Origin: Chloroflexota bacterium
GTDB taxonomy: Bacteria > Chloroflexota > Anaerolineae > J102
Length of the DNA stretch: 11,160 nt
Reading direction: 5' to 3'
Assembly (NCBI GenBank): GCA_003353825.1
Contig: PIVW01000165.1
Coordinates: 1 to 11,160 of the forward strand
Part shown: positions 1-6,781 of the stretch, in pieces
Layout of the letters: every line of letters begins with the position of its first letter
How positions within the stretch are numbered: position 1 is the first letter of the stretch
Translations under genes and position numbers: made by a program
Notes under the pieces: generated by a model
Seen by the model: only the letters and a program-made list of their open reading frames with translations
What the model was told of the DNA's origin: nothing
Databases searched by the model: none

Positions 1-19
1 CATCAATGGTCCGTTCATG

Positions 20-145
20 AATTGCTTTCCTTCAAAGTTCCTCCGCCGCAGTGGCGGCCCCACAAGCAACGAGGGCGGCCATCGCTAGAGGCTTTACGCC
101 TCATTCAACGATGGTGTCCCACTCCCAGTTGAAGTGCAGTCCTAC
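20..145. repeat. Palindrome-rich intergenic repeat-like element
   Basis: This non-coding stretch holds several nested dyads. CCGCC (43-47) pairs with GGCGG (53-57). GAGGC (88-92) pairs with GCCTC (98-102). The second hairpin is enclosed by CCATCG (79-84) pairing with CGATGG (109-114). GGCGGCC also occurs as a direct repeat at 53-59 and 74-80. This density of short stems is typical of dispersed palindromic intergenic repeats, and that classification is inference because only one full copy is in the window. The 10-mer CTCCCAGTTG at 122-131 recurs at 473-482 inside the thiolase fossil, probably by chance. The exact boundaries are estimates. Confidence 0.4.
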
Positions 146-344
146 CGAAATTACGATCTAGATAAATTGTCGTCATAAATGCTGATAAGAAGGGCCACCT
201 AACCACGCATGCAATGGATGAGGCCACGCCCCGAGTCTAAGTGACGCTATTTAACCATTCTGGCTACGAGCAAAGGTGCATTACTGCCAACAACGCCCAG
301 CCACTGTCGCAACCGCTAGGCCGCAGTGCGACATGGATATCCCG
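146..344. other. Gap with no supportable gene
   Basis: I read both strands here and found no ORF with recognisable protein content. It lies downstream of the thiolase remnant on the minus strand and may be further decayed sequence from the same locus. A plus-strand open frame running from 241 to 600 has no recognisable motif, and it runs antisense to the thiolase remnant, so I treat it as spurious. Confidence 0.5.
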
Positions 345-515
345 CTACACAACCGCTTCTACAGTCGTGGCGAATTACATACCATGGCCTATGCACAGGG
401 TCTGTAATCCCCAGCCTCCACCCCGACGTCGTAACTCGTACACCAATGTGGCCATGATGCGGGCGCCACTGGCTCCCAGTTGGTGTCGAAACGTATGCCT
501 TGACCGGCCATCAAC
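345..515 (-). pseudogene. Thiolase (acetyl-CoA acyltransferase) C-terminal remnant
   Basis: Translating the minus strand from 515 down to 345 in one frame gives a clear thiolase C-terminus. It starts with VDG, continues with [19 protein letters not shown], and then reads [15 protein letters not shown] stop (377-375) interrupts it, after which FATTVEAVV and a final TAG (347-345) follow in the same frame. Intact thiolases read roughly VNGGAIALGHPLGASGAR and then LCIGGGMGIATIVE. The catalytic-type His (GHPLG motif, here RHQLG) and Cys (LCIG) are both still present. The GGA-I-A-type stretch after VDG is scrambled and about one codon too long. The N-terminal ~85-90% of the protein, with the acyl-accepting Cys, is missing. 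The remnant lies 88 bases downstream of an acyl-CoA dehydrogenase on the same strand, the usual partner in fatty-acid degradation operons. It cannot make a working enzyme. Confidence 0.85.
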
Positions 516-564
516 AGGTGGTTCCTTGCTTGGCACGACAAATTACACAGTATTGCTGTTTGAG

Positions 565-573
565 ATTATACCA
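565..573 (-). promoter_or_regulatory. Extended -10 promoter box on minus strand
   Basis: The minus strand reads TGG-TATAAT (573 to 565), a perfect extended -10 element (TGnTATAAT). The 17-bp-spaced -35 position (GCGGAA) is poor, which extended -10 promoters tolerate. It lies between the acyl-CoA dehydrogenase stop and the thiolase remnant and would drive transcription leftwards through the remnant. It could be a relic or a live promoter for a gene left of the window. Confidence 0.35.
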
Positions 574-603
574 GAAAACCGGGATGGTTCCGCGATTTAG
601 AGG

Positions 604-1737
604 TTATCGCGCCAATTCGCGGGCGATAATATATCGCTGCACCTGACTAGTGCCCTCGTATATCTGATAGATTTTGGCATCACGCATCAATTTTTCGACC
701 GGATATTCCTGGCTATAACCATAACCTCCAAAGACTTGCACGGCATCTGTTGTAACCTTCATGCACATATCGGCACAAAAAGCCTTGGCGTAGGCCGCTT
801 CCATGATGTTGGATTGTTGATTATCCAGGAGCCAAGCGGACTTCTGCGCCAACAGACGTCCGGCTTCGATATTCATAGCCATGTCGGCCAGCATAAAACT
901 GATACCTTGTAAGGCTATGATGGGCTTGCCATAGGCCGTACGTGTCTTGGCATACTCAGTCGCTTCTTCAAATGCGCGCCGTGCTACTCCCACCGCAGCA
1001 CCAGCCACGACCGGTCTGGAACTATCGAATACCTTCATAGCCGTGATAAACCCACTCCCTTCCGCTCCTAGAAGATTCTGCGCTGGCACTTCCACATCCT
1101 CGAAAAAGACTTCGCTGGTTTTGGATGCGTGTTGTCCCATCTTGGGGAGCGGTTGACCGGTCTTGACACCCCACTCTCTTTCTACGACAAAAGCGCTGAT
1201 CCCCTTGTAACGTTCTTCTCGATCGGTTTTAGCAAAGACGACGAATATATCCGCAACCGGGCCATTGGTGATCCAGGTTTTGACACCGTTGAGGATATAG
1301 CTATTACCTTTGCGTTCAGCATATGTCTTAAGCCCGGCCACATCCGAACCGGCTCCCGGTTCGGTCAGGCAATAGGCTGCCATTGTACCTGCGGCCATAC
1401 GTCCGAGATATTTTGTTTTTTGGGCTTCGCTACCTGCAATAATGATGGGAAGCGCGGCCAGCGAGTTGAGCGTGAGCGAAGTTTGAATGCCGGAGCAAGC
1501 CCAGGCCAACTCCTCAGTCATAATGCACTCTTCCAGCAGGCTCATACCGGGACCACCATAGTCCTCGGAGATATTGACACTTAACAACCCGTATTCGAGA
1601 GCCTTTTCGACAATAGGCCAGGGAAACTCCTCATGCTGGTCGTAGTACTCGGCCACCGGTTTGATCTCGTTCTCAGCAAAATCATGTGCCATATCGCGCA
1701 ACATCTTTTCTTCGGATGAAGGTTGGAAATTTAACAT
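604..1737 (-). CDS. Acyl-CoA dehydrogenase
   Basis: This 377-aa protein has normal length for the FAD-dependent acyl-CoA dehydrogenase family, which oxidises acyl-CoA to trans-2-enoyl-CoA and passes electrons to electron-transfer flavoprotein in the cytoplasm. The N-terminal helical domain covers about residues 5-115. The middle beta domain begins with the signature YCLTEPGAGSD (122-132), which contacts FAD and substrate. The C-terminal helical domain follows from about 228, with the second signature VFGGYGYSQEYPVEKLMRD near 335-353. The catalytic base is the Glu of YEGTSQ (Glu361), placed as in short- and medium-chain or glutaryl-type family members. Substrate chain length cannot be told from the sequence. 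The ATG at 1737 is preceded by AGAGGT at a good distance. A decayed thiolase lies just downstream, suggesting a former beta-oxidation operon. Confidence 0.95.
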   Translation of the reverse strand: MLNFQPSSEEKMLRDMAHDFAENEIKPVAEYYDQHEEFPWPIVEKALEYGLLSVNISEDYGGPGMSLLEECIMTEELAWACSGIQTSLTLNSLAALPIIIAGSEAQKTKYLGRMAAGTMAAYCLTEPGAGSDVAGLKTYAERKGNSYILNGVKTWITNGPVADIFVVFAKTDREERYKGISAFVVEREWGVKTGQPLPKMGQHASKTSEVFFEDVEVPAQNLLGAEGSGFITAMKVFDSSRPVVAGAAVGVARRAFEEATEYAKTRTAYGKPIIALQGISFMLADMAMNIEAGRLLAQKSAWLLDNQQSNIMEAAYAKAFCADMCMKVTTDAVQVFGGYGYSQEYPVEKLMRDAKIYQIYEGTSQVQRYIIARELAR

Positions 1738-1860
1738 ATGCCGATACCTCTACAAGGTGAGAAATGGGACGAAGAAACACCATGAACCCAGCAATGCGAA
1801 CATGTGTAGTGCCGAATTGGGGTCTTACAACATCAAGGCTGGTTCGATTTTAGCACGTAA

Positions 1861-1895
1861 TGACGCAGTGCATCAAAGACAAGCGCACCGCGTCA
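1861..1895 (-). terminator. Stem-loop overlapping the glycosidase stop codon
   Basis: On the minus strand TGACGCGGTGCG pairs with TGCACTGCGTCA, giving a 12-bp stem with two G-U wobbles and an 11-nt loop. The wobbles pair only in minus-strand RNA, so the structure fits a transcript of the upstream glycosidase gene. The stem starts with that gene's own TGA stop. No U-run follows, so it may be a factor-dependent terminator, a 3'-end stabiliser or an attenuator ahead of the acyl-CoA dehydrogenase gene. Confidence 0.4.
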
Positions 1896-2708
1896 AGGTT
1901 CACTGAAGCGCACAGCACAGGGGATCGGAAAACTATCCGGTCCCGCCTGTATCTCACCCGTCCTCGACCACCATCTCAACCCTGTAGATATTCCTCCGTC
2001 CAAATTGATCGCATCTACCAAGTTTAGATCGGCATCTTGTAGGCGGGCGGCAAACTGCGCTAATGTCAGCCTGGCCTTTGTGGCCGCCCAAATAATGCGA
2101 CCTTGTGCATCAACCCCAACCGCTGTACGACGGGCGACTTCAGTGTTGTTCAATTTTGGTATCTGAGACCTGTCCTGGATGAGCATGGGCCACCCCTGAA
2201 TCCCCAGGGCCGCCGGCGCCAGCAAACGCTGCGGATTACGAACTACAAAGGCAGCGCCGTCACGGACAATCAGCACTCCTCCCCAACGCGGGCGCATCTT
2301 TGCTATCACGTGGCCCCCGGTTGTAAGAAGGCCCATGTGTTCCAACTGACCTCCATTCTCCCAATAAAAGCCACAATTAACAGCTGCTTTCGCCTCAGTA
2401 TCTGTCGAAAGCCAGGCACTAACCATGTGGTTGTCTTCCGCATCCGCTTCGAAGGAGGCATGATAACGTACAGAGGTGGGCTGATGTCTGAATGCAAACA
2501 CCCCATCCTCGCTTGTTAGAATATCGGCGCCCGGCCACAACTCGAACCACTCACCAAGGGCTGGAATCGTAGGAGATGGCAGCGGTTCTGGTGTTGGCGG
2601 AGGCAGTGGAGTGGGGATGGGAACAGCGGTGGGGGAAGGCGTATCGATGGTGGGTGCGTTGACACATCCCACCATCATCAAGGCAAATAGCCCGAGAAGG
2701 AAACGCAT
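1893..2708 (-). CDS. Phosphodiester glycosidase family (NAGPA domain) lipoprotein
   Basis: From the Met at 2708 the product is 271 aa. It begins MRFLLGLFALMMVGC, a short signal peptide with a lipobox ending in Cys15, so it is probably lipid-anchored outside the cytoplasm. A low-complexity Pro/Thr/Ser linker fills about residues 18-49. The rest matches the phosphodiester glycosidase (N-acetylglucosamine-1-phosphodiester alpha-N-acetylglucosaminidase-like) fold, with NCGFY (111-115), RRTAVGVD (193-200) and the hallmark NLDGG (235-239). Such proteins hydrolyse sugar phosphodiesters, but the bacterial substrates are mostly unknown. The reading frame is open upstream to 2780, but that start would put 24 residues before the signal peptide. 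A Met at 2723-2721 is another option. No strong Shine-Dalgarno decides the start. It is divergent from the DUF4129 gene. Confidence 0.85.
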   Translation of the reverse strand: MRFLLGLFALMMVGCVNAPTIDTPSPTAVPIPTPLPPPTPEPLPSPTIPALGEWFELWPGADILTSEDGVFAFRHQPTSVRYHASFEADAEDNHMVSAWLSTDTEAKAAVNCGFYWENGGQLEHMGLLTTGGHVIAKMRPRWGGVLIVRDGAAFVVRNPQRLLAPAALGIQGWPMLIQDRSQIPKLNNTEVARRTAVGVDAQGRIIWAATKARLTLAQFAARLQDADLNLVDAINLDGGISTGLRWWSRTGEIQAGPDSFPIPCAVRFSEP

Positions 2709-2744
2709 TGGGCAAGTATCCATCATCCAACTGCTAATCGCCAA

Positions 2745-2752
2745 GTTATATA
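2745..2752 (-). promoter_or_regulatory. -10-like TATATAAC for the glycosidase gene
   Basis: The minus strand reads TATATAAC about 37 bases before the chosen glycosidase start at 2708. No good -35 box sits at the right distance. If used, it would give a leader of about 30 nt, which supports the start at 2708 over the upstream ones. Confidence 0.3.
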
Positions 2753-2764
2753 AACCCTCAGCCA

Positions 2765-2793
2765 TTGACAGTCTCCCCACAGCAGACTAAGAT
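2765..2793 (+). promoter_or_regulatory. Sigma-70 type promoter for the DUF4129 operon
   Basis: TTGACA (2765-2770), a 17-bp spacer and TAAGAT (2788-2793) form a near-consensus housekeeping promoter. The predicted start of transcription is near 2800, about 30 nt ahead of the ATG at 2829. It lies in the divergent gap, close to the leftward -10-like box, so the two directions may interfere. Confidence 0.6.
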
Positions 2794-2828
2794 GACACCC
2801 ACAGGGTTCTAAAGCTCTACCATATCCT

Positions 2829-3029
2829 ATGAGCCAACCAATTTCTCCACCCCCGCCCGAACAGGGCGCAGCCGATACTGTTGATTTCTCAAAATCAGCG
2901 CTGATAGACAGTACCTGGCAGCGTAACATCTTACGACCTATCCTGATCATTCTCCTGACCATAGGAATGTTGATGGGCCCTGTCACACTGCCCAACGGAT
3001 CACGAGCGAGTCTCGTTTTTATGCCCTGA
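2829..3029 (+). pseudogene. N-terminal piece of the frameshifted DUF4129 membrane protein
   Basis: This 66-aa frame begins MSQPISPPPPEQG, has a first membrane segment (ILRPILIILLTIGMLMGPV, about 35-53), and stops at 3029. Shifting back one base at the TTTTT tract (3016-3020) continues as YALIPLFFFVAIISVYTRIWL, which supplies the rest of a second membrane helix and runs straight into the ORF at 3062-4549. So this is most likely the true start of that protein, cut off by a missing T. The joined product would be about 573 aa. The cause could be a sequencing or assembly error, a real mutation, or, less likely, ribosomal slippage at UUU. Confidence 0.7.
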
Positions 3030-3061
3030 TCCCCCTCTTTTTCTTTGTTGCAATCATCTCT

Positions 3062-4549
3062 GTGTATACACGTATCTGGCTGGCTGATCCCAGGCACCGT
3101 TGGTTTCGGGAGACGCGCACACGTCTGGGCGAAATCGTGCTGCTGCTAATGCTTCTGCGCTTGGTCGTATGGTATGTCCAAGGTCAGCGCTTCGATACGG
3201 CAACCTTGCAATTGTGGCTCGAAGATCCGATCACCTTTTTCGATAACCTTTTTATCTACGGCATGTTGCTGATGCTGGTGGGCTGGCGATATGCCGGCGC
3301 CATTGCCCTCACTTTCGTTGATCTGGGATTACGTAGTGATGAACTGGTTGATTATCGTCAGGCCGGGCTAGAGCGCTCCTGGGTGCAGGCCATCCCCAGT
3401 GATCGTAAAGGTCTACTGGATCGTTTCACCGAACTATGGATGTGGGGTGGGATCATCCTCGTTGTCAGCGCCGCTCTTAGCCGGGTGCAGTTCGCCCCCA
3501 ATCCGGGCCAGTGGATCGGTTTGAGGACGCTGGGTTTGCCGCCGGAGATATTGCTGGCGCTTCTGGTCTATTTTATTGGCGGCCTCTTTTTGCTGAGCCA
3601 AGGAAGGTTGGCCGTCTTGAGAGCGCGCTGGCATCGCGAGCACACGCCTGGCATTCAGCGCGTAACCAGACACTGGCAGTGGCGAACTATTAAGATCATC
3701 TTGGCAGTCGCTGTGATAGCATCACTTTTACCCTTTGGCTCCTCGTTTGGCTTGGCAGTGATACTCACAGCTCTGATCAGTGTGATCTTCTATATCTATC
3801 TAGGATTCGTATCTCTTATTGCGCTCCTGCTGGCGGCTATTGCCGGACTATTTGGTATGGATGAACCTCAAGGTATACCGGCGACGCCACCACCACCCAT
3901 TGACACCCTCCCACCTACCCCTGAAGCACCGACCATAGCGATATTGCCAAGTTGGGCGCCGGGGGCCATGTTCTGGGTTATACTAATCCTGTTAGCACTC
4001 TACCTGATCATCTGGTTTTTGCGGCGACGCAACATCAAAATCAGTATCGCCTCAACCTGGTGGAATGCGCTGTTGGCATGGTGGTTTGTTCTACGCGGCC
4101 ATGCCGAACGGGCTGTGGAACAGGCAAAGCTACGCTTAGCAACAACTACTATCGATTCCCCCCTATCTGTACCGATTGGCTATCCCAGGCCTCCCTGGCG
4201 ATTTGTACACTTACGCGGCCTCTCAGCCACAGAGCGTACTCGCTATTTTTATCTCAGCACGGTGCGGCGGGCAGGAGAGCTAGGCGCCAAAAGAAACCCC
4301 AGCCAAACACCCCTAGAATATGAAGACACGCTTGTAGAGCACTGGTCCGATTTGGATGCCGACTTTGAAGAACTGACGCATAGTTTTCTTCACGCCCGTT
4401 ATAGCGCCGTACCGGTGAACGAAACCGAAGCTGAAAGAGCCAAACAAGCTTGGGAGCATATCAAACGGTACTTCCGCACCCCAAAAAAGAGAGTGGCGCG
4501 CAAAGTGGCGCGCAAATCAGAGAGCCGCCCACACAATGACCAACATTAA
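3062..4549 (+). CDS. Polytopic membrane protein with C-terminal DUF4129 domain
   Basis: The open frame codes for 495 aa from a GTG, but that GTG falls inside a membrane helix and has no Shine-Dalgarno, so it is probably not the true start (see the piece at 2829-3029). It has several hydrophobic segments, at about residues 22-40, 63-88, 126-140, 160-179, 208-225, 230-265 and 301-320 of this frame. A Pro-rich external loop (about 268-290) precedes the last helix. The tail carries a DUF4129 domain (about 386-470) with the typical LSATERTRYFYL, QTPLEYEDTL and HARYSAV elements. DUF4129 proteins often sit beside transglutaminase-like membrane proteins, but none is seen here and the role is unknown. 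The C-terminus is basic, with a duplicated VARK. It overlaps the next gene by 14 bases, suggesting translational coupling. Confidence 0.85.
   Translation: MYTRIWLADPRHRWFRETRTRLGEIVLLLMLLRLVVWYVQGQRFDTATLQLWLEDPITFFDNLFIYGMLLMLVGWRYAGAIALTFVDLGLRSDELVDYRQAGLERSWVQAIPSDRKGLLDRFTELWMWGGIILVVSAALSRVQFAPNPGQWIGLRTLGLPPEILLALLVYFIGGLFLLSQGRLAVLRARWHREHTPGIQRVTRHWQWRTIKIILAVAVIASLLPFGSSFGLAVILTALISVIFYIYLGFVSLIALLLAAIAGLFGMDEPQGIPATPPPPIDTLPPTPEAPTIAILPSWAPGAMFWVILILLALYLIIWFLRRRNIKISIASTWWNALLAWWFVLRGHAERAVEQAKLRLATTTIDSPLSVPIGYPRPPWRFVHLRGLSATERTRYFYLSTVRRAGELGAKRNPSQTPLEYEDTLVEHWSDLDADFEELTHSFLHARYSAVPVNETEAERAKQAWEHIKRYFRTPKKRVARKVARKSESRPHNDQH
4493..4516 (+). repeat. 12-bp exact tandem duplication
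   Basis: GTGGCGCGCAAA occurs twice back to back and encodes VARKVARK in the basic tail of the DUF4129 protein. It keeps the frame. It lies just upstream of the start of the overlapping inositol monophosphatase gene. Confidence 0.9.
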
Positions 4550-5402
4550 CTTCGACATCCTCCCCCTTGACGCAAGCTTTCTCTACCGCCATGAACTGAT
4601 CACGGCCATCGAACTGGCGAAAACGGCAGGCGCCCTGCTGTTGGATATGCACGAGCAGGGTCCGCAACGAATCGACAGAAAACGCAGCGAGTCAGATATC
4701 GTTACAGAAGCGGACATCGCCAGCCAGCGCCTGATACTACACGGACTGACATCTCGCTTTCCACAGCATGGTATCCTCGCCGAAGAGACAGGGGGGGATC
4801 AGCAAGGCGAGAGTGGCGCTCTCTGGCTGGTCGATCCCCTGGATGGCACGACCAATTTCTCTGTCAGGCTTCCGATGTTCTCAGTTTCAATTGCCTTGCG
4901 GGTTGAGAACAAACCCCAGATCGGGGTCATTCAAGATGTCACTCGTAAGCATACCTACTGGGCCGCAACAGGGCAAGGCGCCTGGCGTGGTACAGATCGG
5001 CGGCTGCGTGTTTCGGCAACTTCCCGCCTGGACCAAAGCGTGATTGGCAGCGGATTTGCGCACGACCGGGCAGTGAATACTGATAACAATGTGGCCGAAT
5101 TCGGGTATCTGGCGCAGCGCCTACGTGGTATTCGCAGACATGGTTCAGCGGCGCTGGACTTGGCCTGGGTAGCTGAAGGACGCCTGGATGGTTTTTGGGA
5201 AGCTGGTCTCTCCCCCTGGGATTGGGGCGCCGGCGCACTCTTGATCGAGGAGGCGGGAGGGAAGGTCAGCGATTATTGGGGACACGACATGCAGCCAGAG
5301 GGTAAGCAATTGGCCGTGAGTAATGGAAATATCCACAAAGAGCTGTTGGCTGTGCTGCAACAGCTACGACAAAACGAGAACCCAACAGCAGCCGGCCGTT
5401 AG
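4536..5402 (+). CDS. Inositol monophosphatase family protein
   Basis: The 288-aa product has the full metal-dependent phosphatase signature set of the IMPase/FBPase/CysQ superfamily. These are SDIVTEAD (53-60), LAEE (81-84), the metal-binding LVDPLDGTTNF (98-108; Asp100 and Asp103) and the C-terminal SPWDWGAGALLIEEAGGKV (226-244; Asp229). GSAALDLAWVAEGRLDGFWE near 203-222 is also typical. These cytoplasmic enzymes remove phosphate from myo-inositol-1-phosphate or from related substrates such as histidinol phosphate, fructose bisphosphate or PAP. The exact substrate cannot be told from sequence. The N-terminus is some 15-20 residues longer than in compact members. The ATG at 4536 overlaps the DUF4129 gene by 14 bases, with only a weak purine stretch (AGAGAG) upstream, so coupling to the upstream gene is likely. 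Confidence 0.92.
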   Translation: MTNINFDILPLDASFLYRHELITAIELAKTAGALLLDMHEQGPQRIDRKRSESDIVTEADIASQRLILHGLTSRFPQHGILAEETGGDQQGESGALWLVDPLDGTTNFSVRLPMFSVSIALRVENKPQIGVIQDVTRKHTYWAATGQGAWRGTDRRLRVSATSRLDQSVIGSGFAHDRAVNTDNNVAEFGYLAQRLRGIRRHGSAALDLAWVAEGRLDGFWEAGLSPWDWGAGALLIEEAGGKVSDYWGHDMQPEGKQLAVSNGNIHKELLAVLQQLRQNENPTAAGR

Positions 5403-5452
5403 GCGCCAACCTGCATTGCACCTTGGTTTTCGCTGCGATGGATTCTGCCGTG

Positions 5453-5458
5453 TATAAT
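5453..5458 (+). promoter_or_regulatory. Consensus -10 box upstream of the TPR gene
   Basis: TATAAT at 5453-5458 is a perfect -10 hexamer. The corresponding -35 region (TTCGCT at 5429-5434, 18-bp spacing) is weak. Transcription would begin near 5465, about 48 nt ahead of the TPR gene's ATG, giving it a promoter separate from the upstream operon. Confidence 0.4.
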
Positions 5459-5512
5459 GCAACGGTAGCAAAGCTCTGCCTGCAGAATCACCTATGATAT
5501 CAATCACATTCG

Positions 5513-6631
5513 ATGTACATCACCGATAGACGTAAACGCCGGTGGCACAGAAAACGCCGGCGCTATCTTATCGTAATCGCAGTGGCAGCTCTAGCGGTAT
5601 TCCTGGTTTTTCGCCAACCAGGATGGATTCCCAACCCCTTTGAGCCCACCCCCACACCTACGCCTTCCCCCGCCGGTTTTCTGCTTGAGGCCGAACTGGC
5701 TTACGAAAATGGTCAGCTGGCCGAAGCTATCGTGGCGCTATCTTCCTATCTTGAACTGATACCTGATGATGCCACCACTTGGGCACAACTGGCGCGCTTG
5801 CAGATCTGGGAAGGCCAGGCCGAAGATGCACTGGAAAGCGCCCAATATGCTTTAGAGTTGGAACCTGACAACGCTTATATCAATGCAATTCTAGCTTGGG
5901 CAATGGATTGGAACAGGATGTACGATGAGGCGATTGCCGTTGCCGTCCATGCCGTTGACCTTGATCCACAGATGTCGGATGCACGCGCCTATCTGGCCGA
6001 AACCTATGCCGACATGGGAAACTGGCGCCGCGCCCTCGAGGAGGGGAAGGAAGCGATAAGGCTCAATCCTCAGAATGTAGATTCGTACCGTGCCCTGGCC
6101 TACGCCTATCATATCCAGGGTAAATACAAAGAGGCCATCGCACAATACGAAGAGGCTATCCGTGTACAGCCGCAGTTGGCCAGACTTTACTATGAGATAG
6201 CTCTGAATCACTCGGCGAGAGGCGAGTACGAAACTGCTATCGAATATTATCGCCAAGCGATTCAAATCAACCCCCAATACGATGAAGCCTATGATGCATT
6301 AGGCTGGGCCTACTACTATCAGGATGACCCTGAACGAGCCATCATCGAGTTGGAACGGGCAGTTGAGATGAACCCTGATAACGCTGAAGCCCTGGCGCAC
6401 CTGGGCATGGCCCTCTACCGGCGACAGCGCTATGAAGATGCGGTCGTACCCCTGGGGCAAGCCATGGAGAAAGGCGCCGACAACGAAGCTTATTTGTATA
6501 CGCTGGGACTCGCGTATATCTATGGCGAACCACGAGACTGCGACTCAGCCATTCTTTGGCTGGAACAAACACTTGAGGTCAACCCCCTGTCGCAACCGGC
6601 GCTTGTTGGACTACAGACGTGTGCTGAATGA
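5513..6631 (+). CDS. Membrane-anchored TPR-repeat protein
   Basis: The 372-aa product starts with a very basic cytoplasmic stretch (RRKRRWHRKRRR). One membrane helix follows (about 18-34, LIVIAVAALAVFLVF), then a Pro/Thr spacer (EPTPTPTPSP, about 44-53). From about residue 55 to the end there are roughly nine tetratricopeptide repeats of 34 residues, with typical W/L-G-Y-A-P spacing (for example YRALAYAYHIQGKYKEAIAQ and YDALGWAYYYQDDPERAI). The topology is probably N-in with the TPR solenoid outside, and TPRs act as protein-binding scaffolds. No enzymatic domain is present. The last repeat has a Cys pair (RDCDSAI and QTCAE) that could form a disulfide outside the cell, which is inference. No clear Shine-Dalgarno precedes the ATG. 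The partner is unknown; it is not obviously part of the groESL operon downstream. Confidence 0.85.
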   Translation: MYITDRRKRRWHRKRRRYLIVIAVAALAVFLVFRQPGWIPNPFEPTPTPTPSPAGFLLEAELAYENGQLAEAIVALSSYLELIPDDATTWAQLARLQIWEGQAEDALESAQYALELEPDNAYINAILAWAMDWNRMYDEAIAVAVHAVDLDPQMSDARAYLAETYADMGNWRRALEEGKEAIRLNPQNVDSYRALAYAYHIQGKYKEAIAQYEEAIRVQPQLARLYYEIALNHSARGEYETAIEYYRQAIQINPQYDEAYDALGWAYYYQDDPERAIIELERAVEMNPDNAEALAHLGMALYRRQRYEDAVVPLGQAMEKGADNEAYLYTLGLAYIYGEPRDCDSAILWLEQTLEVNPLSQPALVGLQTCAE

Positions 6632-6716
6632 GCAAGGGCATAATCTGACAACTGCTACACGAAACAAATAGTAATTTGGGTTAGCATATCCACCCACATC
6701 GAATGCGGGAGATACT

Positions 6717-6727
6717 TTGTCGGACAA
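6717..6727. promoter_or_regulatory. Perfect 11-bp palindrome upstream of the groESL promoter
   Basis: TTGTC-G-GACAA is a perfect 5-1-5 palindrome ending 15 bases before the -35 box of the groESL promoter. It could be an operator for a dimeric regulator that activates or represses groESL. I do not recognise the regulator. Confidence 0.35.
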
Positions 6728-6742
6728 TTCGATATTCCAGAT

Positions 6743-6771
6743 TTGACAACCACGGGGCGCTTGAGTATCAT
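6743..6771 (+). promoter_or_regulatory. Main groESL promoter (sigma-70 type)
   Basis: TTGACA (6743-6748), a 17-bp spacer and TATCAT (6766-6771) make a near-consensus promoter. Transcription should start near 6778, immediately before the CIRCE repeat, the standard arrangement for HrcA-repressed chaperonin operons. The untranslated leader would be about 115 nt. Confidence 0.8.
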
Positions 6772-6781
6772 TCGCTGTGGC

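Noticed and set aside
1..18. Minus-strand ATG at 18-16 with AAGGAAAG six bases upstream, running off the left edge
   Set aside because: Only six codons are visible and it sits at the rim of the repeat-like element, so the start signal may be fortuitous.
103..254. Sequences matching RYYYAAC (103-109, 248-254), suggesting integron attC sites
   Set aside because: No matching GTTRRRY partner at a suitable distance and no cassette array or integrase; the motif is too short to mean anything alone.
241..600. 119-codon plus-strand open frame
   Set aside because: GTG start, no recognisable motif, and it runs antisense to the thiolase remnant.
2723..3097. 124-codon minus-strand frame across the divergent promoter region
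   Set aside because: It overlaps the DUF4129 N-terminal coding region and promoter, and its sequence resembles no protein.
5404..5430. Possible terminator after the inositol monophosphatase gene (CCAA...TTGGTTTT)
   Set aside because: The stem is only 4 bp with a long loop, too weak to call.
5494..5529. 11-codon mini-ORF (MISITFDVHHR) overlapping the TPR start, as a possible leader peptide
   Set aside because: No ribosome site and no run of regulatory codons.
6760..6766. CTTGAGT, a half-site of the HspR operator HAIR, overlapping the groESL -10
   Set aside because: The second half ACTCAAG is absent at the required distance.
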